This document shows positions 1 to 7,476 of a DNA stretch of 64,000 bases, one piece after another. Numbering within the stretch: position 1 is the stretch's first letter; each line of letters opens with the position of its first letter. A program made the translations under genes and the position numbers. Below the pieces are notes generated by a model. The model was not told where the DNA came from and did not search any database. It worked only from the letters and a program-made list of their open reading frames with translations. The DNA comes from Helicobacter salomonis (GTDB taxonomy: Bacteria; Campylobacterota; Campylobacteria; Campylobacterales; Helicobacteraceae), in contig NZ_JAERIS010000002.1 of NCBI RefSeq assembly GCF_017979425.1, positions 23,615 to 87,614 of the forward strand, in the 5' to 3' direction.

Positions 1-2
1 AA

Positions 3-377
3 TCCATAGGCCTCATGGATCGACTCATGGAGTGTCTTAAATGGCAAGAATTTGTCGCGCTCCGTTGTAGACACTATGGTTTGCTCCCACATTTTCTAAA
101 AAACCTAAGTTTAGCGAAAGCGATCAATTCCCGCGTTGGCTTAGATCAAATTGAACGTTACAAAGCGTTTTTAGAACCTGATTATGATATTAGCGATATT
201 ATAGACGCTTTCGTCATGCGTCCAGACACTTGGTTAGTCCAAAGACTAGCAGACAGCCAAAACCTTTTTGATGGATTTATCTTTGAGGCATCACATCTTA
301 GAGCGTTTGCAACACCCTATAAGAGTGAGTTTAAAATGGTAACACCCGATGGTAGAGTTGAGATTGATATTAGTTGA
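3..377 (+). CDS. Hypothetical protein, probably 5'-truncated by the window edge
   Basis: The frame is open from the first bases to a TGA at 375-377. The first ATG is at 15, but the frame is already open upstream, so this may be the C-terminal part of a longer gene. About 120 residues are visible. They are soluble, with no membrane segment or signal peptide, fairly rich in aromatic and charged residues, and end in a DGRVEIDIS tail. I do not recognise the family. It lies where the rest of the heptose cluster would follow gmhB in H. pylori, so this end of the window looks like a synteny break. Confidence 0.55.
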   Translation, partial: SIGLMDRLMECLKWQEFVALRCRHYGLLPHFLKNLSLAKAINSRVGLDQIERYKAFLEPDYDISDIIDAFVMRPDTWLVQRLADSQNLFDGFIFEASHLRAFATPYKSEFKMVTPDGRVEIDIS

Positions 378-447
378 TAACCCCACTAAAGCCCCATCCT
401 CCCTCATAGCTTTAAGTGTAAGGCTGCAACATTAGTTATAAGACTAG

Positions 448-467
448 ACCCCCTACTTATTGGGGGT
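448..467. terminator. GC hairpin at the 3' end of the 34-residue gene
   Basis: ACCCCC at 448-453 pairs with GGGGGT at 462-467 across an 8-base loop. The stem overlaps the TAG stop of the small minus-strand gene. There is no clear T-run on either side, so it is only a candidate terminator or mRNA-stabilising hairpin between two convergent genes. Confidence 0.4.
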
Positions 468-557
468 AGATCGCCCATGCCCTTTAACCTGTGTTCCATC
501 CTTTTTTGTATAGGGATGCACACGCACTATCTTTTTACCACCATTAGTTTTTGCCAT
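453..557 (-). CDS. 34-residue basic conserved-looking protein
   Basis: ATG at 557-555, stop TAG at 455-453. An AAAGG Shine-Dalgarno lies about 9 bases upstream of the start. The peptide is Lys/Gly rich, begins MAKTNGGKKIVRV and ends GHGRSTPNK. The pattern 'HPYTKKDGTxVxGHxRSTPN' is one I associate with very small basic proteins on phage and mobile DNA and in Campylobacterota; that association is from memory. The good ribosome-binding site and the non-random motif argue that it is real. No function can be given. Confidence 0.6.
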   Translation of the reverse strand: MAKTNGGKKIVRVHPYTKKDGTQVKGHGRSTPNK

Positions 558-701
558 GAATTAGCACCTTTCTAAATTTTTGCAATCATTCGATTATAGC
601 ATTGGTTCACAGAGTTCAACACTTCATACCCCTATCACCAAAAACTAGGAGCTGTGGTGCGTGTATGTGAACATGCGACTACATGCGTGATGGTAAAAAG
701 A

Positions 702-1238
702 TTAGGTAGCTATCTTGGGTTGTAAAAAAGACAAAGCCTGTTGTAATTGCTCGATAGAAAAAAGTCGCTCTTGTGGTGTGCATGATTTGTGGTCTGTGAG
801 CCAAAGATTTGTGCCAATCTCTCCTTTTAGTCCAAATTCCATGTCGCTATACTTGTCGCCTATCATCACGCTTTGGCTCAAATCAAGGCGAAAATCCCCC
901 AACGCTTGCTTTAACATTCCTAATTGGGGCTTACGGCATGCACAGCGCGCCTCTGGAGCATGGGGACAATAGTAGATTTGATCTAGGCCAAAACCTAAAT
1001 TGGTCTGCAAAAGGGTTTGCATATAGGCGCTCAGGGTCAAAAAATCCTGCTCGCTGTAATACCCCCTAGCGATCCCTGATTGGTTGGTAACTAGCAAGAG
1101 TAAAAAATCTTGCATCTTGGCATATTCCAAGAGTTCTAAAATGCCCGGCATTAACTCAAAGTCTGCAGGACGATGGACATATCCCTTATCTACATTGATG
1201 ACCCCATCGCGATCTAGAAATAACGCTTTGCGCTTCAA
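702..1238 (-). CDS. gmhB: D-glycero-D-manno-heptose 1,7-bisphosphate 7-phosphatase
   Basis: Cytoplasmic HAD phosphatase of the ADP-heptose pathway for the LPS inner core. Seen: the HAD nucleophile motif FLDRDGVIN near residue 9, the TNQSG motif, a Cys/His zinc loop (CPHAPEARCACRKP) typical of GmhB, and MIGDKYSDM. The frame runs upstream to a GTG at 1292, but the family starts just before the DRDG motif. I therefore choose the TTG at 1238, whose bases overlap the TGA of the upstream gene (TTGA), giving 178 residues and probable translational coupling. H. pylori HP0860 is the counterpart. Its usual partners gmhA, hldE and hldD do not follow here. Confidence 0.88.
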   Translation of the reverse strand: MKRKALFLDRDGVINVDKGYVHRPADFELMPGILELLEYAKMQDFLLLLVTNQSGIARGYYSEQDFLTLSAYMQTLLQTNLGFGLDQIYYCPHAPEARCACRKPQLGMLKQALGDFRLDLSQSVMIGDKYSDMEFGLKGEIGTNLWLTDHKSCTPQERLFSIEQLQQALSFLQPKIAT

Positions 1239-1951
1239 GGCATCGATTCCATGTGCGTGTGCATATGGGAGTGGTGAGCATGGCCTTGCCACATGTTGAA
1301 CCCCTTGTAGAGATCGTAAGCCCCAAACCCCAACATCAAGACAAAGGCCAATTTAGAGAAAAGGGCGCGTGCGGGCGCGCTCAAAAAACGCCCCGAGAGC
1401 AGACCCATGACAAATAGAGGCGCAAAAGTGCCCAAAGAAAGTATGAACATGGTCATGAGGGCATGGGGCAAGTCAGGGCTACCTAGCGCATTGAGCAGAA
1501 AATAATAAACTAATGAGCATGGCAACGCCCCATTGAGCAAACCCAGTAAGTAGAAACTAAAAAGTTTAGAACTCCCCAAGGTGACTTTAAAAAGTTTTGA
1601 AAACACGCTCAAATTCAAATGCCACTTAAACACGAAGCCAAAGGCAAGTAAGATGATGAGCGCGCCCACGCCCATGATCACAATCCCTTGCAGTTTGGGG
1701 CGTGCGATTGCGCTATGCTGTGCTACAAGCTCCAAGAGGGTATGACCCAAGAATGCCACAACAAGCGCGGTGAGCATGTAAGTGCTTACCCGCCCTAAAT
1801 TATAAAAAAAATGCCCGAGTATTTGTGCTTTTAAGGGCAATTGAGGACTAAACTTGCTTTGGGAATAAGCTAGGACAATCCCTCCACACATGCCAACACA
1901 ATGCCCCAAAGACATAAGAGAGGCACTTAAAAAGAGATAGAGCCACTCCAT
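1235..1951 (-). CDS. TauE/SafE (UreH/DsbD_2-like) family membrane protein with His-rich tail
   Basis: A 238-residue inner-membrane protein with about six hydrophobic segments. The first segment carries GHCVGMCGG (residues 17-25), and a second Cys sits in a GALPCSLVYY segment, as in the small DsbD-like / SafE membrane proteins linked to heavy-metal handling and cytochrome maturation. The C-terminus ends in HAHHSHMHTHMESMP, six His in fifteen residues. That suggests metal binding (Cu or Ni), which is inference. Counterpart of HP0861. The start overlaps the coaX stop (TAATG), so the genes are co-transcribed. Confidence 0.8.
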   Translation of the reverse strand: MEWLYLFLSASLMSLGHCVGMCGGIVLAYSQSKFSPQLPLKAQILGHFFYNLGRVSTYMLTALVVAFLGHTLLELVAQHSAIARPKLQGIVIMGVGALIILLAFGFVFKWHLNLSVFSKLFKVTLGSSKLFSFYLLGLLNGALPCSLVYYFLLNALGSPDLPHALMTMFILSLGTFAPLFVMGLLSGRFLSAPARALFSKLAFVLMLGFGAYDLYKGFNMWQGHAHHSHMHTHMESMP

Positions 1952-2559
1952 TATGCGAGCGCGCGTTGCATGCCTTCAAATACCAGCCATTTGTGATAAA
2001 CCCCACGGGTGAAAAAGGCGCTCAAAAATTCCCCATCCCCCCCCGTGAAAACCACTCTCTTCTCCCCAATTATTTCTTTGAGCACTAAAATCACGCTCTT
2101 AAGCACGCCATAACTCAAGGCTTGTATCGTGTTTTGGGGCAGAATTTCCAGCTCTACACGCACATTAATGGGGTGGTCTAACACTGGAGAAATACTCTTG
2201 TATGCCATGTGATAGGCTCTAAGACCTGGTAAGATCACTCCACCCAAATGCACCCCCTGCTCCATGACATCTACACTGATCGCGCTTCCTGCATCCACGA
2301 CTACCCCATTGTCCCCCAATCCTAAGCATGCCGCTTTGCGATCCACGCCCAATCCGTTATAAGAGCTCTTTAATTTAATCTGGGGTTCTAAATTGTGTGC
2401 ATGGGGGCAAATTTCTAGCAAGGCGCGCTCAAAAACAGGATTAACGCTGATGTAGTGCAGGGGTTCTGTAAAGGACTCCAAAGCGTCTGGAGTGCGGTGC
2501 CAGCCCTTTTTGCCATTGAAGAAATGCAGCGCGCTATTTCCAATATCACATAAAATCAT
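1951..2559 (-). CDS. coaX: Type III pantothenate kinase
   Basis: Phosphorylates pantothenate in the first step of coenzyme A synthesis. The 202-residue protein shows the ASKHA-fold landmarks of CoaX: N-terminal CDIGNSALH phosphate loop, LGVDRKAACLG, the catalytic VDAGSAISVDV segment, a GGVILPG motif and FTGGDGEF near the C-terminus. It is short for the type III family but complete for Helicobacter (HP0862). It overlaps its neighbours by a few bases at both ends, inside a tight minus-strand operon. Confidence 0.93.
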   Translation of the reverse strand: MILCDIGNSALHFFNGKKGWHRTPDALESFTEPLHYISVNPVFERALLEICPHAHNLEPQIKLKSSYNGLGVDRKAACLGLGDNGVVVDAGSAISVDVMEQGVHLGGVILPGLRAYHMAYKSISPVLDHPINVRVELEILPQNTIQALSYGVLKSVILVLKEIIGEKRVVFTGGDGEFLSAFFTRGVYHKWLVFEGMQRALA

Positions 2560-3752
2560 GGGTTATGACTCAAATCCATGTAGTAGCGATCGTAATAAAT
2601 GGTATCTGCCGTGTAAAAGCTCATCTTGTCTAAGCGCCCTCCCCAATTTTTTGAAACATTGCTGAGTTTGTAAACCCTATAGTCATCAAAGTGATCCAGA
2701 TTGACTTCCACCAAGTAACCCCGCTTCTCTAAGGTGTAGAGTTTTTTATCCGTAACCACTAGACTTGTCAGCATGGCAAAGGGGAGTTTTACAATGCCCA
2801 TGCTCTGATCGTTGAGAGTCTTATCCATCTCCAAGATACGCCCATCTAAAGTCAAGACATAGAGATGGTTGTTTTTATAGAGCACATCGACAATGTCTGC
2901 ATCAAAATTGAATTCCTGCCCCGAGATGACTGATACCAATCTCTTGGTGGTGGCAGCAAACATGTTTTCCCCGTCCACTCTCAAGTAGATTACATTATTA
3001 AAAAACTTTTCGCTATTGAGCACGATATTGCGCACGACTTTGGGGGTGTCTGTACTGACATCTACTACTAAGAGCCGTCCATCCAGCATGGGGAAGACAA
3101 CCACAGTGTCTAAAAACACTGGGGCGGCCATTAGAGAGTTGATCGCTGTGGTAGACGCACCTTTTTCGCTAAAAATGAGCTTACGGGTGGTGATGTCATA
3201 GATATTGGCCGAATTATCTGCCATCACGACAGCGAGGCGTTTGTCCTGCACGCTTGCGCTCAAAGGGTAGGTGTCTATGGGGATGAAGATAGAAGGCTTG
3301 GTTTGGAGGCTGGTGCTGACAAGTTCCAGATGGTGGCAGTGATCGTTTAACACCACCTGTTCGTCTATCGATTCGATATTTTCGATGATTTCCTGCTCTG
3401 CTTGTTGTTGGGTTAATTTAACTTGTTTAGGTTTCTTGGGCTTAGGGCCATTTTGCTTATGACTACGCCAGCAATCCTCAGCTAAGATGTAGTAATCCTG
3501 GCTTTGGTTAAGAAATGAGCTTTCTTTATACTCTTTCTTGGTCAACCTCAAGGGAGTAACTCCTTGAGTGTCGATTACACCCCCATCCTTTAAAATAGCC
3601 CCGTAGCGGTTAGTGAAGGTGATGGGGTTTTTGAGTTCTTGCTGAAAGCGCAACTCGCCCTTGATTTTGGATTTGGGGGGTTCAAAGTTCTTCCTAGAGC
3701 CACAGCCCAGACATACCAATACAACCAATAACCATGTAATTCTGAGACTCAC
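2556..3752 (-). CDS. Beta-propeller lipoprotein, BamB-like candidate
   Basis: 398 residues. A hydrophobic leader ends in a lipobox-like LVCLGC with the candidate lipidated Cys at residue 17; the -3 residue is atypical. Residues about 150-390 hold repeated WD/PQQ-like blades such as 'xxxxVVFPMLDGRLLVVDV' and 'NHLYVLTLDGRILEM', so a beta-propeller is likely. Residues 100-115 are Lys/Pro/Gln rich. Counterpart of HP0863. It follows a YfgM-like membrane-anchored gene with an ATGA-type overlap, the same pairing as yfgM-bamB in enterobacteria. An outer-membrane assembly role is therefore a reasonable inference but unproven. Confidence 0.75.
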   Translation of the reverse strand: MSLRITWLLVVLVCLGCGSRKNFEPPKSKIKGELRFQQELKNPITFTNRYGAILKDGGVIDTQGVTPLRLTKKEYKESSFLNQSQDYYILAEDCWRSHKQNGPKPKKPKQVKLTQQQAEQEIIENIESIDEQVVLNDHCHHLELVSTSLQTKPSIFIPIDTYPLSASVQDKRLAVVMADNSANIYDITTRKLIFSEKGASTTAINSLMAAPVFLDTVVVFPMLDGRLLVVDVSTDTPKVVRNIVLNSEKFFNNVIYLRVDGENMFAATTKRLVSVISGQEFNFDADIVDVLYKNNHLYVLTLDGRILEMDKTLNDQSMGIVKLPFAMLTSLVVTDKKLYTLEKRGYLVEVNLDHFDDYRVYKLSNVSKNWGGRLDKMSFYTADTIYYDRYYMDLSHNP

Positions 3753-4360
3753 TTGGCATCCTTAGAAGAGGGTTTGAGCGCACCATAGTGTCTGAGCAAG
3801 GAAGCAATTTGGTGTAGGTTAGAAGTGGGGGTAATGGGAGCCAAAACCGGTTTGATATCGCTTTTAGGGTCTTTTTGAAGCATCAAATAGGCTTTTTGTA
3901 GGGCGATCCAACCCTCCAGACCCTCTAATTTGAGTTGCTGCAATGCTTGCAAATCCTCATCGTAAGAAGCACTATAGTAGCGCGCGAACGCACTCACTAA
4001 AGTGTTAGACGATGTGCTGAGTTCCCTAAGTGTCTTAATATCCTTGTTCTCCAGTGCGTGCGCGTAGGCATATAGACTATAAAGATCGGGGGCAAGGCGT
4101 TTAAGCTTATCGAGCAAGGCTAGATTATTGGGATTTTGCAAAACTTCATTGTAAAGAGCTGTGATTTCTTGGGTGTGCACAGCCTTTCTATGTTCCAAAA
4201 ACTGGACCACTCCCCACCAAATGGCCACAAGCGCAACTAACGCCCAAAGCACAAACTTGTACTTATTGTAAAGTTTTTCGATTCTAAAAGCACTTTCTAA
4301 GAGCTTTTCGTCACTCCTAAATTCTTCTTGGATTTGCTGGAGATTCTCTTTAACTGCCAT
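3749..4360 (-). CDS. YfgM-like single-pass membrane protein with helical periplasmic domain
   Basis: 203 residues: a charged cytoplasmic N-terminus (1-35), one transmembrane segment at about 36-54 (VLWALVALVAIWWGVVQF), then an Ala/Leu-rich alpha-helical region resembling TPR repeats. This N-in, TPR-out layout is that of YfgM/Tfa-like proteins, which work next to the SecYEG exit and BamB in E. coli. Counterpart of HP0864. It begins one base after the dut stop and overlaps the start of the propeller lipoprotein, so the two are translated together. Confidence 0.7.
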   Translation of the reverse strand: MAVKENLQQIQEEFRSDEKLLESAFRIEKLYNKYKFVLWALVALVAIWWGVVQFLEHRKAVHTQEITALYNEVLQNPNNLALLDKLKRLAPDLYSLYAYAHALENKDIKTLRELSTSSNTLVSAFARYYSASYDEDLQALQQLKLEGLEGWIALQKAYLMLQKDPKSDIKPVLAPITPTSNLHQIASLLRHYGALKPSSKDAK

Positions 4361-4792
4361 TTAAACCCCGCTACTCCCAAACCCCTCGCTCCCGCGCTCC
4401 GTTTTGTCTAGCTCTGCGCTCCACTCAAATTGCGCATGGCAAACCTGACACAACACCCCCTGAGCGATACGATCCCCAGATTGGATATGAAAGACCCGCT
4501 CAGAAAAATTCATCAAAACCACCTGCAACTCGCCCCGATAGTCGCTATCAATGGTGCCCGGAGAATTGAGCACCATAATCTGATGCTTAAGCGCTAGACC
4601 GCTGCGAGAACGCACCTGCACTTCAAAACCTTTTTCTAGGGCAATTGCTAAACCCGTGCGCACTAAGGCAACATTTTTGGGTGCGATCTGCAAGGACTCA
4701 AGGGCATGCAAGTCAAAACCGCTTGCGCCCGTACTCTGGTAAGCAGGGATATGGGCTTGGGGGTGGAGCTTTTGAATCTTAATTTTTAGCAT
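4361..4792 (-). CDS. dut: dUTP diphosphatase
   Basis: Hydrolyses dUTP to dUMP and pyrophosphate, keeping uracil out of DNA and feeding dTMP synthesis. All five trimeric dUTPase motifs are present: [39 protein letters not shown], and the C-terminal arm [12 protein letters not shown]. The frame extends upstream to 4840, but the family start is MLKIKIQKL at 4792, giving 143 residues. The start overlaps the greA stop by 14 bases. Confidence 0.95.
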   Translation of the reverse strand: MLKIKIQKLHPQAHIPAYQSTGASGFDLHALESLQIAPKNVALVRTGLAIALEKGFEVQVRSRSGLALKHQIMVLNSPGTIDSDYRGELQVVLMNFSERVFHIQSGDRIAQGVLCQVCHAQFEWSAELDKTERGSEGFGSSGV

Positions 4793-5270
4793 AGGCGATG
4801 TCTTGGTAGCAAATGTCCAAAATCTCAAACTCACTCTCACCCGCAGGCAAGATCACGCTCACCTCATCTCCCTTTTCTTTGCCCATAAGACTCCTTGCCA
4901 TGGGGGAACTGCACGAGATCAAGCCCCTAGCTGGATCGCTCTCCATGCTCCCTACAATGGTGTAGACCATTTCTTTGTCGGTTTCTAAATTGAGAATTTT
5001 TACCGTGCTCCCAAAGCTTACTTTTTTATGGCTCAAGGTGGAAGGGTCAATGACCTGAGCATTGGCTAGAATGCGACTGAGATCATTGATGCGCGCTTCA
5101 ATAAACGCCTGTTTCTCTTTAGCGGCATGGTATTCAGCATTTTCTTTTAAATCTCCATGCTCGCGCGCACGATCGATCTCTTTGACAATTTGTGGACGCT
5201 CTTCTTCTTTAAGGCGCTTGAGCTCCGTGCAAATCTTTTCATAGCCATACATACTCATAGGTTCTTTCAT
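4779..5270 (-). CDS. greA: Transcription elongation factor GreA
   Basis: Stimulates cleavage of backtracked RNA in stalled RNA polymerase. The N-terminal coiled coil contains the GreA signature '[20 protein letters not shown]', and the C-terminal FKBP-like domain includes GSTVKIL and the conserved [15 protein letters not shown] choose ATG 5270 ([13 protein letters not shown]) because the AAGGAG site then sits six bases upstream; the ATG at 5276 is directly against the site. This gives 163 residues. First gene of the minus-strand operon running to gmhB. Confidence 0.95.
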   Translation of the reverse strand: MKEPMSMYGYEKICTELKRLKEEERPQIVKEIDRAREHGDLKENAEYHAAKEKQAFIEARINDLSRILANAQVIDPSTLSHKKVSFGSTVKILNLETDKEMVYTIVGSMESDPARGLISCSSPMARSLMGKEKGDEVSVILPAGESEFEILDICYQDIAYAKN

Positions 5271-5336
5271 CCACATCTCCTTAATGAATCCCGCATTATA
5301 TAGCAAGCATGCTTAATTTGGGGTGGTTGTGCTAGC

Positions 5337-5990
5337 ATGCGCTCTATGGTAGCACTCACCTCTAAAATCCAATTCCGCACCCTATGCAAACAAACCCTCT
5401 TGGCGCGACGGGGTTGGGATATTAAAGATCACAAAATCACCATGCAGCTCAAACCCTTGCTCAAAAAGTGTCAACGCGTTTTACTCTATTGCCCCTTGTC
5501 CCATGAAGCTAATCTCATGCCTCTGATTAAATGGGCGCGCCAACGGGGTATAAAAATTTTTCTACCTATCTTGCATCAGGGTAGTTTGCAAGCCACTCCC
5601 TACCGCCTGCCATTGGCGCGCAAGGCTTACCAAATCTTAGAACCTGCACCTTCATGCATTTATCAAACACCCTTAGATTTGGCCATTGTACCCGTATTGG
5701 GCATTGATGCCATGGGAAGACGGATAGGCTTTGGAAAGGGATATTACGATCGCTTCTTTGCTAAACGCCCGCAAGTCCCCCTCATTTTTGTTGCGCGGCA
5801 AATTCTCCGGAGTCAAAGTGTGCTAGGTGAGAACCATGATATAGTAAGCTCGCGCTTTATCGATCAACGCACTTTAAATAAAATAAACAAAAGGATTATA
5901 AATGGTGTATTTACTGGAAATTTTTCTCCCGTGCACGCTCACGGGTTTTTGCGTCTTTTGGTTCACCAAGAAATTTATGCGCGCCCATAG
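5337..5990 (+). CDS. 5-formyltetrahydrofolate cyclo-ligase
   Basis: Converts 5-formyl-THF to 5,10-methenyl-THF with ATP. The signature GRRIGFGKGYYDRFF lies at about residues 130-144, preceded by LDLAIVPVLGIDAMG, as in the YgfA/MTHFS family. The N-terminus (SKIQFRTLCKQTLLARRG) fits the family. Two ATGs (5337, 5346) are possible and neither has a clear Shine-Dalgarno. The 3' end overlaps rny by about 90 bases, so the last residues are shared coding DNA. Divergent from greA across a 66-bp gap. Confidence 0.88.
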   Translation: MRSMVALTSKIQFRTLCKQTLLARRGWDIKDHKITMQLKPLLKKCQRVLLYCPLSHEANLMPLIKWARQRGIKIFLPILHQGSLQATPYRLPLARKAYQILEPAPSCIYQTPLDLAIVPVLGIDAMGRRIGFGKGYYDRFFAKRPQVPLIFVARQILRSQSVLGENHDIVSSRFIDQRTLNKINKRIINGVFTGNFSPVHAHGFLRLLVHQEIYARP

Positions 5991-7467
5991 TCAGCAATAT
6001 GTGCATCAGGCTAAGGCTAAGGCAGACATGCTGCTCTACCAAGCGCAGGTGCTCTACCAGGCCAAAGAAGTGGAATCCCAAACTCTGCTCGAACAATTAC
6101 AGAGCGAATTCGATCAAAAGATGCGCTATTGCACTCAAGAATACCAGCACAAATTAGACGCACTCCGCTCGCAAGAGCTCCAACAAACTCAGTATTTAAA
6201 CAGCGAACAAAAACGCCTTAACCAAGTCCGCCAAGACCTAGAAATCCAGCAACAAGACCTAGAAAATCAAAGGAGTGCTCAAGCACAATTGCAAAGCGAA
6301 TGCGCAGAACTCAAAACACAAATGTTAGAAGCCTTAATGCAAACTTCTGGTTATACTCAAGAGGAGGCCAAAGCGCTGATCTTGCACCAAATGGAAGAAG
6401 AACTACTCTTGCAAAAAGCCGCCTTAGTGCGCCGTTACGAAAAAGAGGCTAAAAAAGAGGCACGTGTGCGCGCAAATTTTGTGATTGCGGATGCTACTGC
6501 GCGTTTTGCCAGCCATTTCGCGATGGAAAATCTCACCAGTGTGGTCAGTTTGCCTGATAGCGAATTTATCGGACGCGTGATTGGTAAGGAGGGGAAGAAC
6601 ATCGACACCTTTAAACGCATTAGCGGGGTGGAAGTGATGATTGATGAGGAATCCAAGACTATCACTTTGAGTTGTTTTAATCTATACCGCCGCGAGATTG
6701 CTAGACGGACTCTCGAGCAACTGATTCAAGATGGACGAATCCAGCCCGCACGCATTGAAACCACCTATCAACGCGTGGAAACACATATGGAAGAGGCGAT
6801 GTTAGAAGATGCTCAAGAGGTGTTATTAGAACTCAAACTAGATTCCATGCACGAAGAACTCAGACGCTTAATAGGCAAGATGCGTTACCGCACTAGTTAC
6901 GGACAAAACGCGTTGATTCACTCCATAGAGGTGGCGACTTTAGCTGGTGATATTGCCATGCAATTAGGCGGAGATTCTAAACTCGCACGCCGTGCAGGGA
7001 TTTTACACGACATTGGTAAAGCACTTACCTACGAATCTGGGAGCGATCATGTGGAATTAGGGGCAGAGGTGTGTGCACGCCATCACGAACACCCCGCCGT
7101 GTTGAATGCCATTTATGCCCACCATGATCGTGAGGAAATCAAAAGCATTGAATGCGCAGCCGTATGTGCTGCTGATGCGCTTTCAGCTGCGCGCCCGGGA
7201 GCGCGGCGCAAGGATTCTCAAAACTTTTTGGCGCGCATGCATGACTTGGAGCGCATTGCTAGCAAGAAGAAGGGGGTTAAAAAAGTCTTTGCAATGGATG
7301 CAGGGCGGGAGGTGCGTGTGATTGTCTGCCCTGAGCGAGTCAATGACGCTAAGATCACCTTGCTGGCTAAGGATATTGCCAAAGAGATCGAAAACACTTT
7401 ACAATACCCTGGCGAGGTGGTGGTGCATGTGATTCGCGAGAGAGTTGCCCAAGCCGTCGCTCATTGA
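5902..7467 (+). CDS. rny: Ribonuclease Y
   Basis: Membrane-anchored endoribonuclease that initiates mRNA decay. 521 residues: N-terminal transmembrane segment (about 4-22), a long Gln/Glu-rich coiled coil (about 30-175), a KH RNA-binding domain around 215-275 (GRVIGKEGKNIDTFKRISG), and an HD domain with AGILHDIGKAL and RHHEHPAV, the metal-binding His-Asp pair. The ATG at 5902 follows AAAAGGATTATAA. It overlaps the upstream cyclo-ligase, and priA converges on it from the other strand. Confidence 0.95.
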   Translation: MVYLLEIFLPCTLTGFCVFWFTKKFMRAHSQQYVHQAKAKADMLLYQAQVLYQAKEVESQTLLEQLQSEFDQKMRYCTQEYQHKLDALRSQELQQTQYLNSEQKRLNQVRQDLEIQQQDLENQRSAQAQLQSECAELKTQMLEALMQTSGYTQEEAKALILHQMEEELLLQKAALVRRYEKEAKKEARVRANFVIADATARFASHFAMENLTSVVSLPDSEFIGRVIGKEGKNIDTFKRISGVEVMIDEESKTITLSCFNLYRREIARRTLEQLIQDGRIQPARIETTYQRVETHMEEAMLEDAQEVLLELKLDSMHEELRRLIGKMRYRTSYGQNALIHSIEVATLAGDIAMQLGGDSKLARRAGILHDIGKALTYESGSDHVELGAEVCARHHEHPAVLNAIYAHHDREEIKSIECAAVCAADALSAARPGARRKDSQNFLARMHDLERIASKKKGVKKVFAMDAGREVRVIVCPERVNDAKITLLAKDIAKEIENTLQYPGEVVVHVIRERVAQAVAH

Positions 7468-7476
7468 TGCGCGCTC

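Noticed and set aside
1239..1292. gmhB start at GTG 1292
   Set aside because: It would add 18 residues not found in the family before the HAD motif and overlap the upstream gene by 58 bases. The TTG overlapping the upstream stop fits better.
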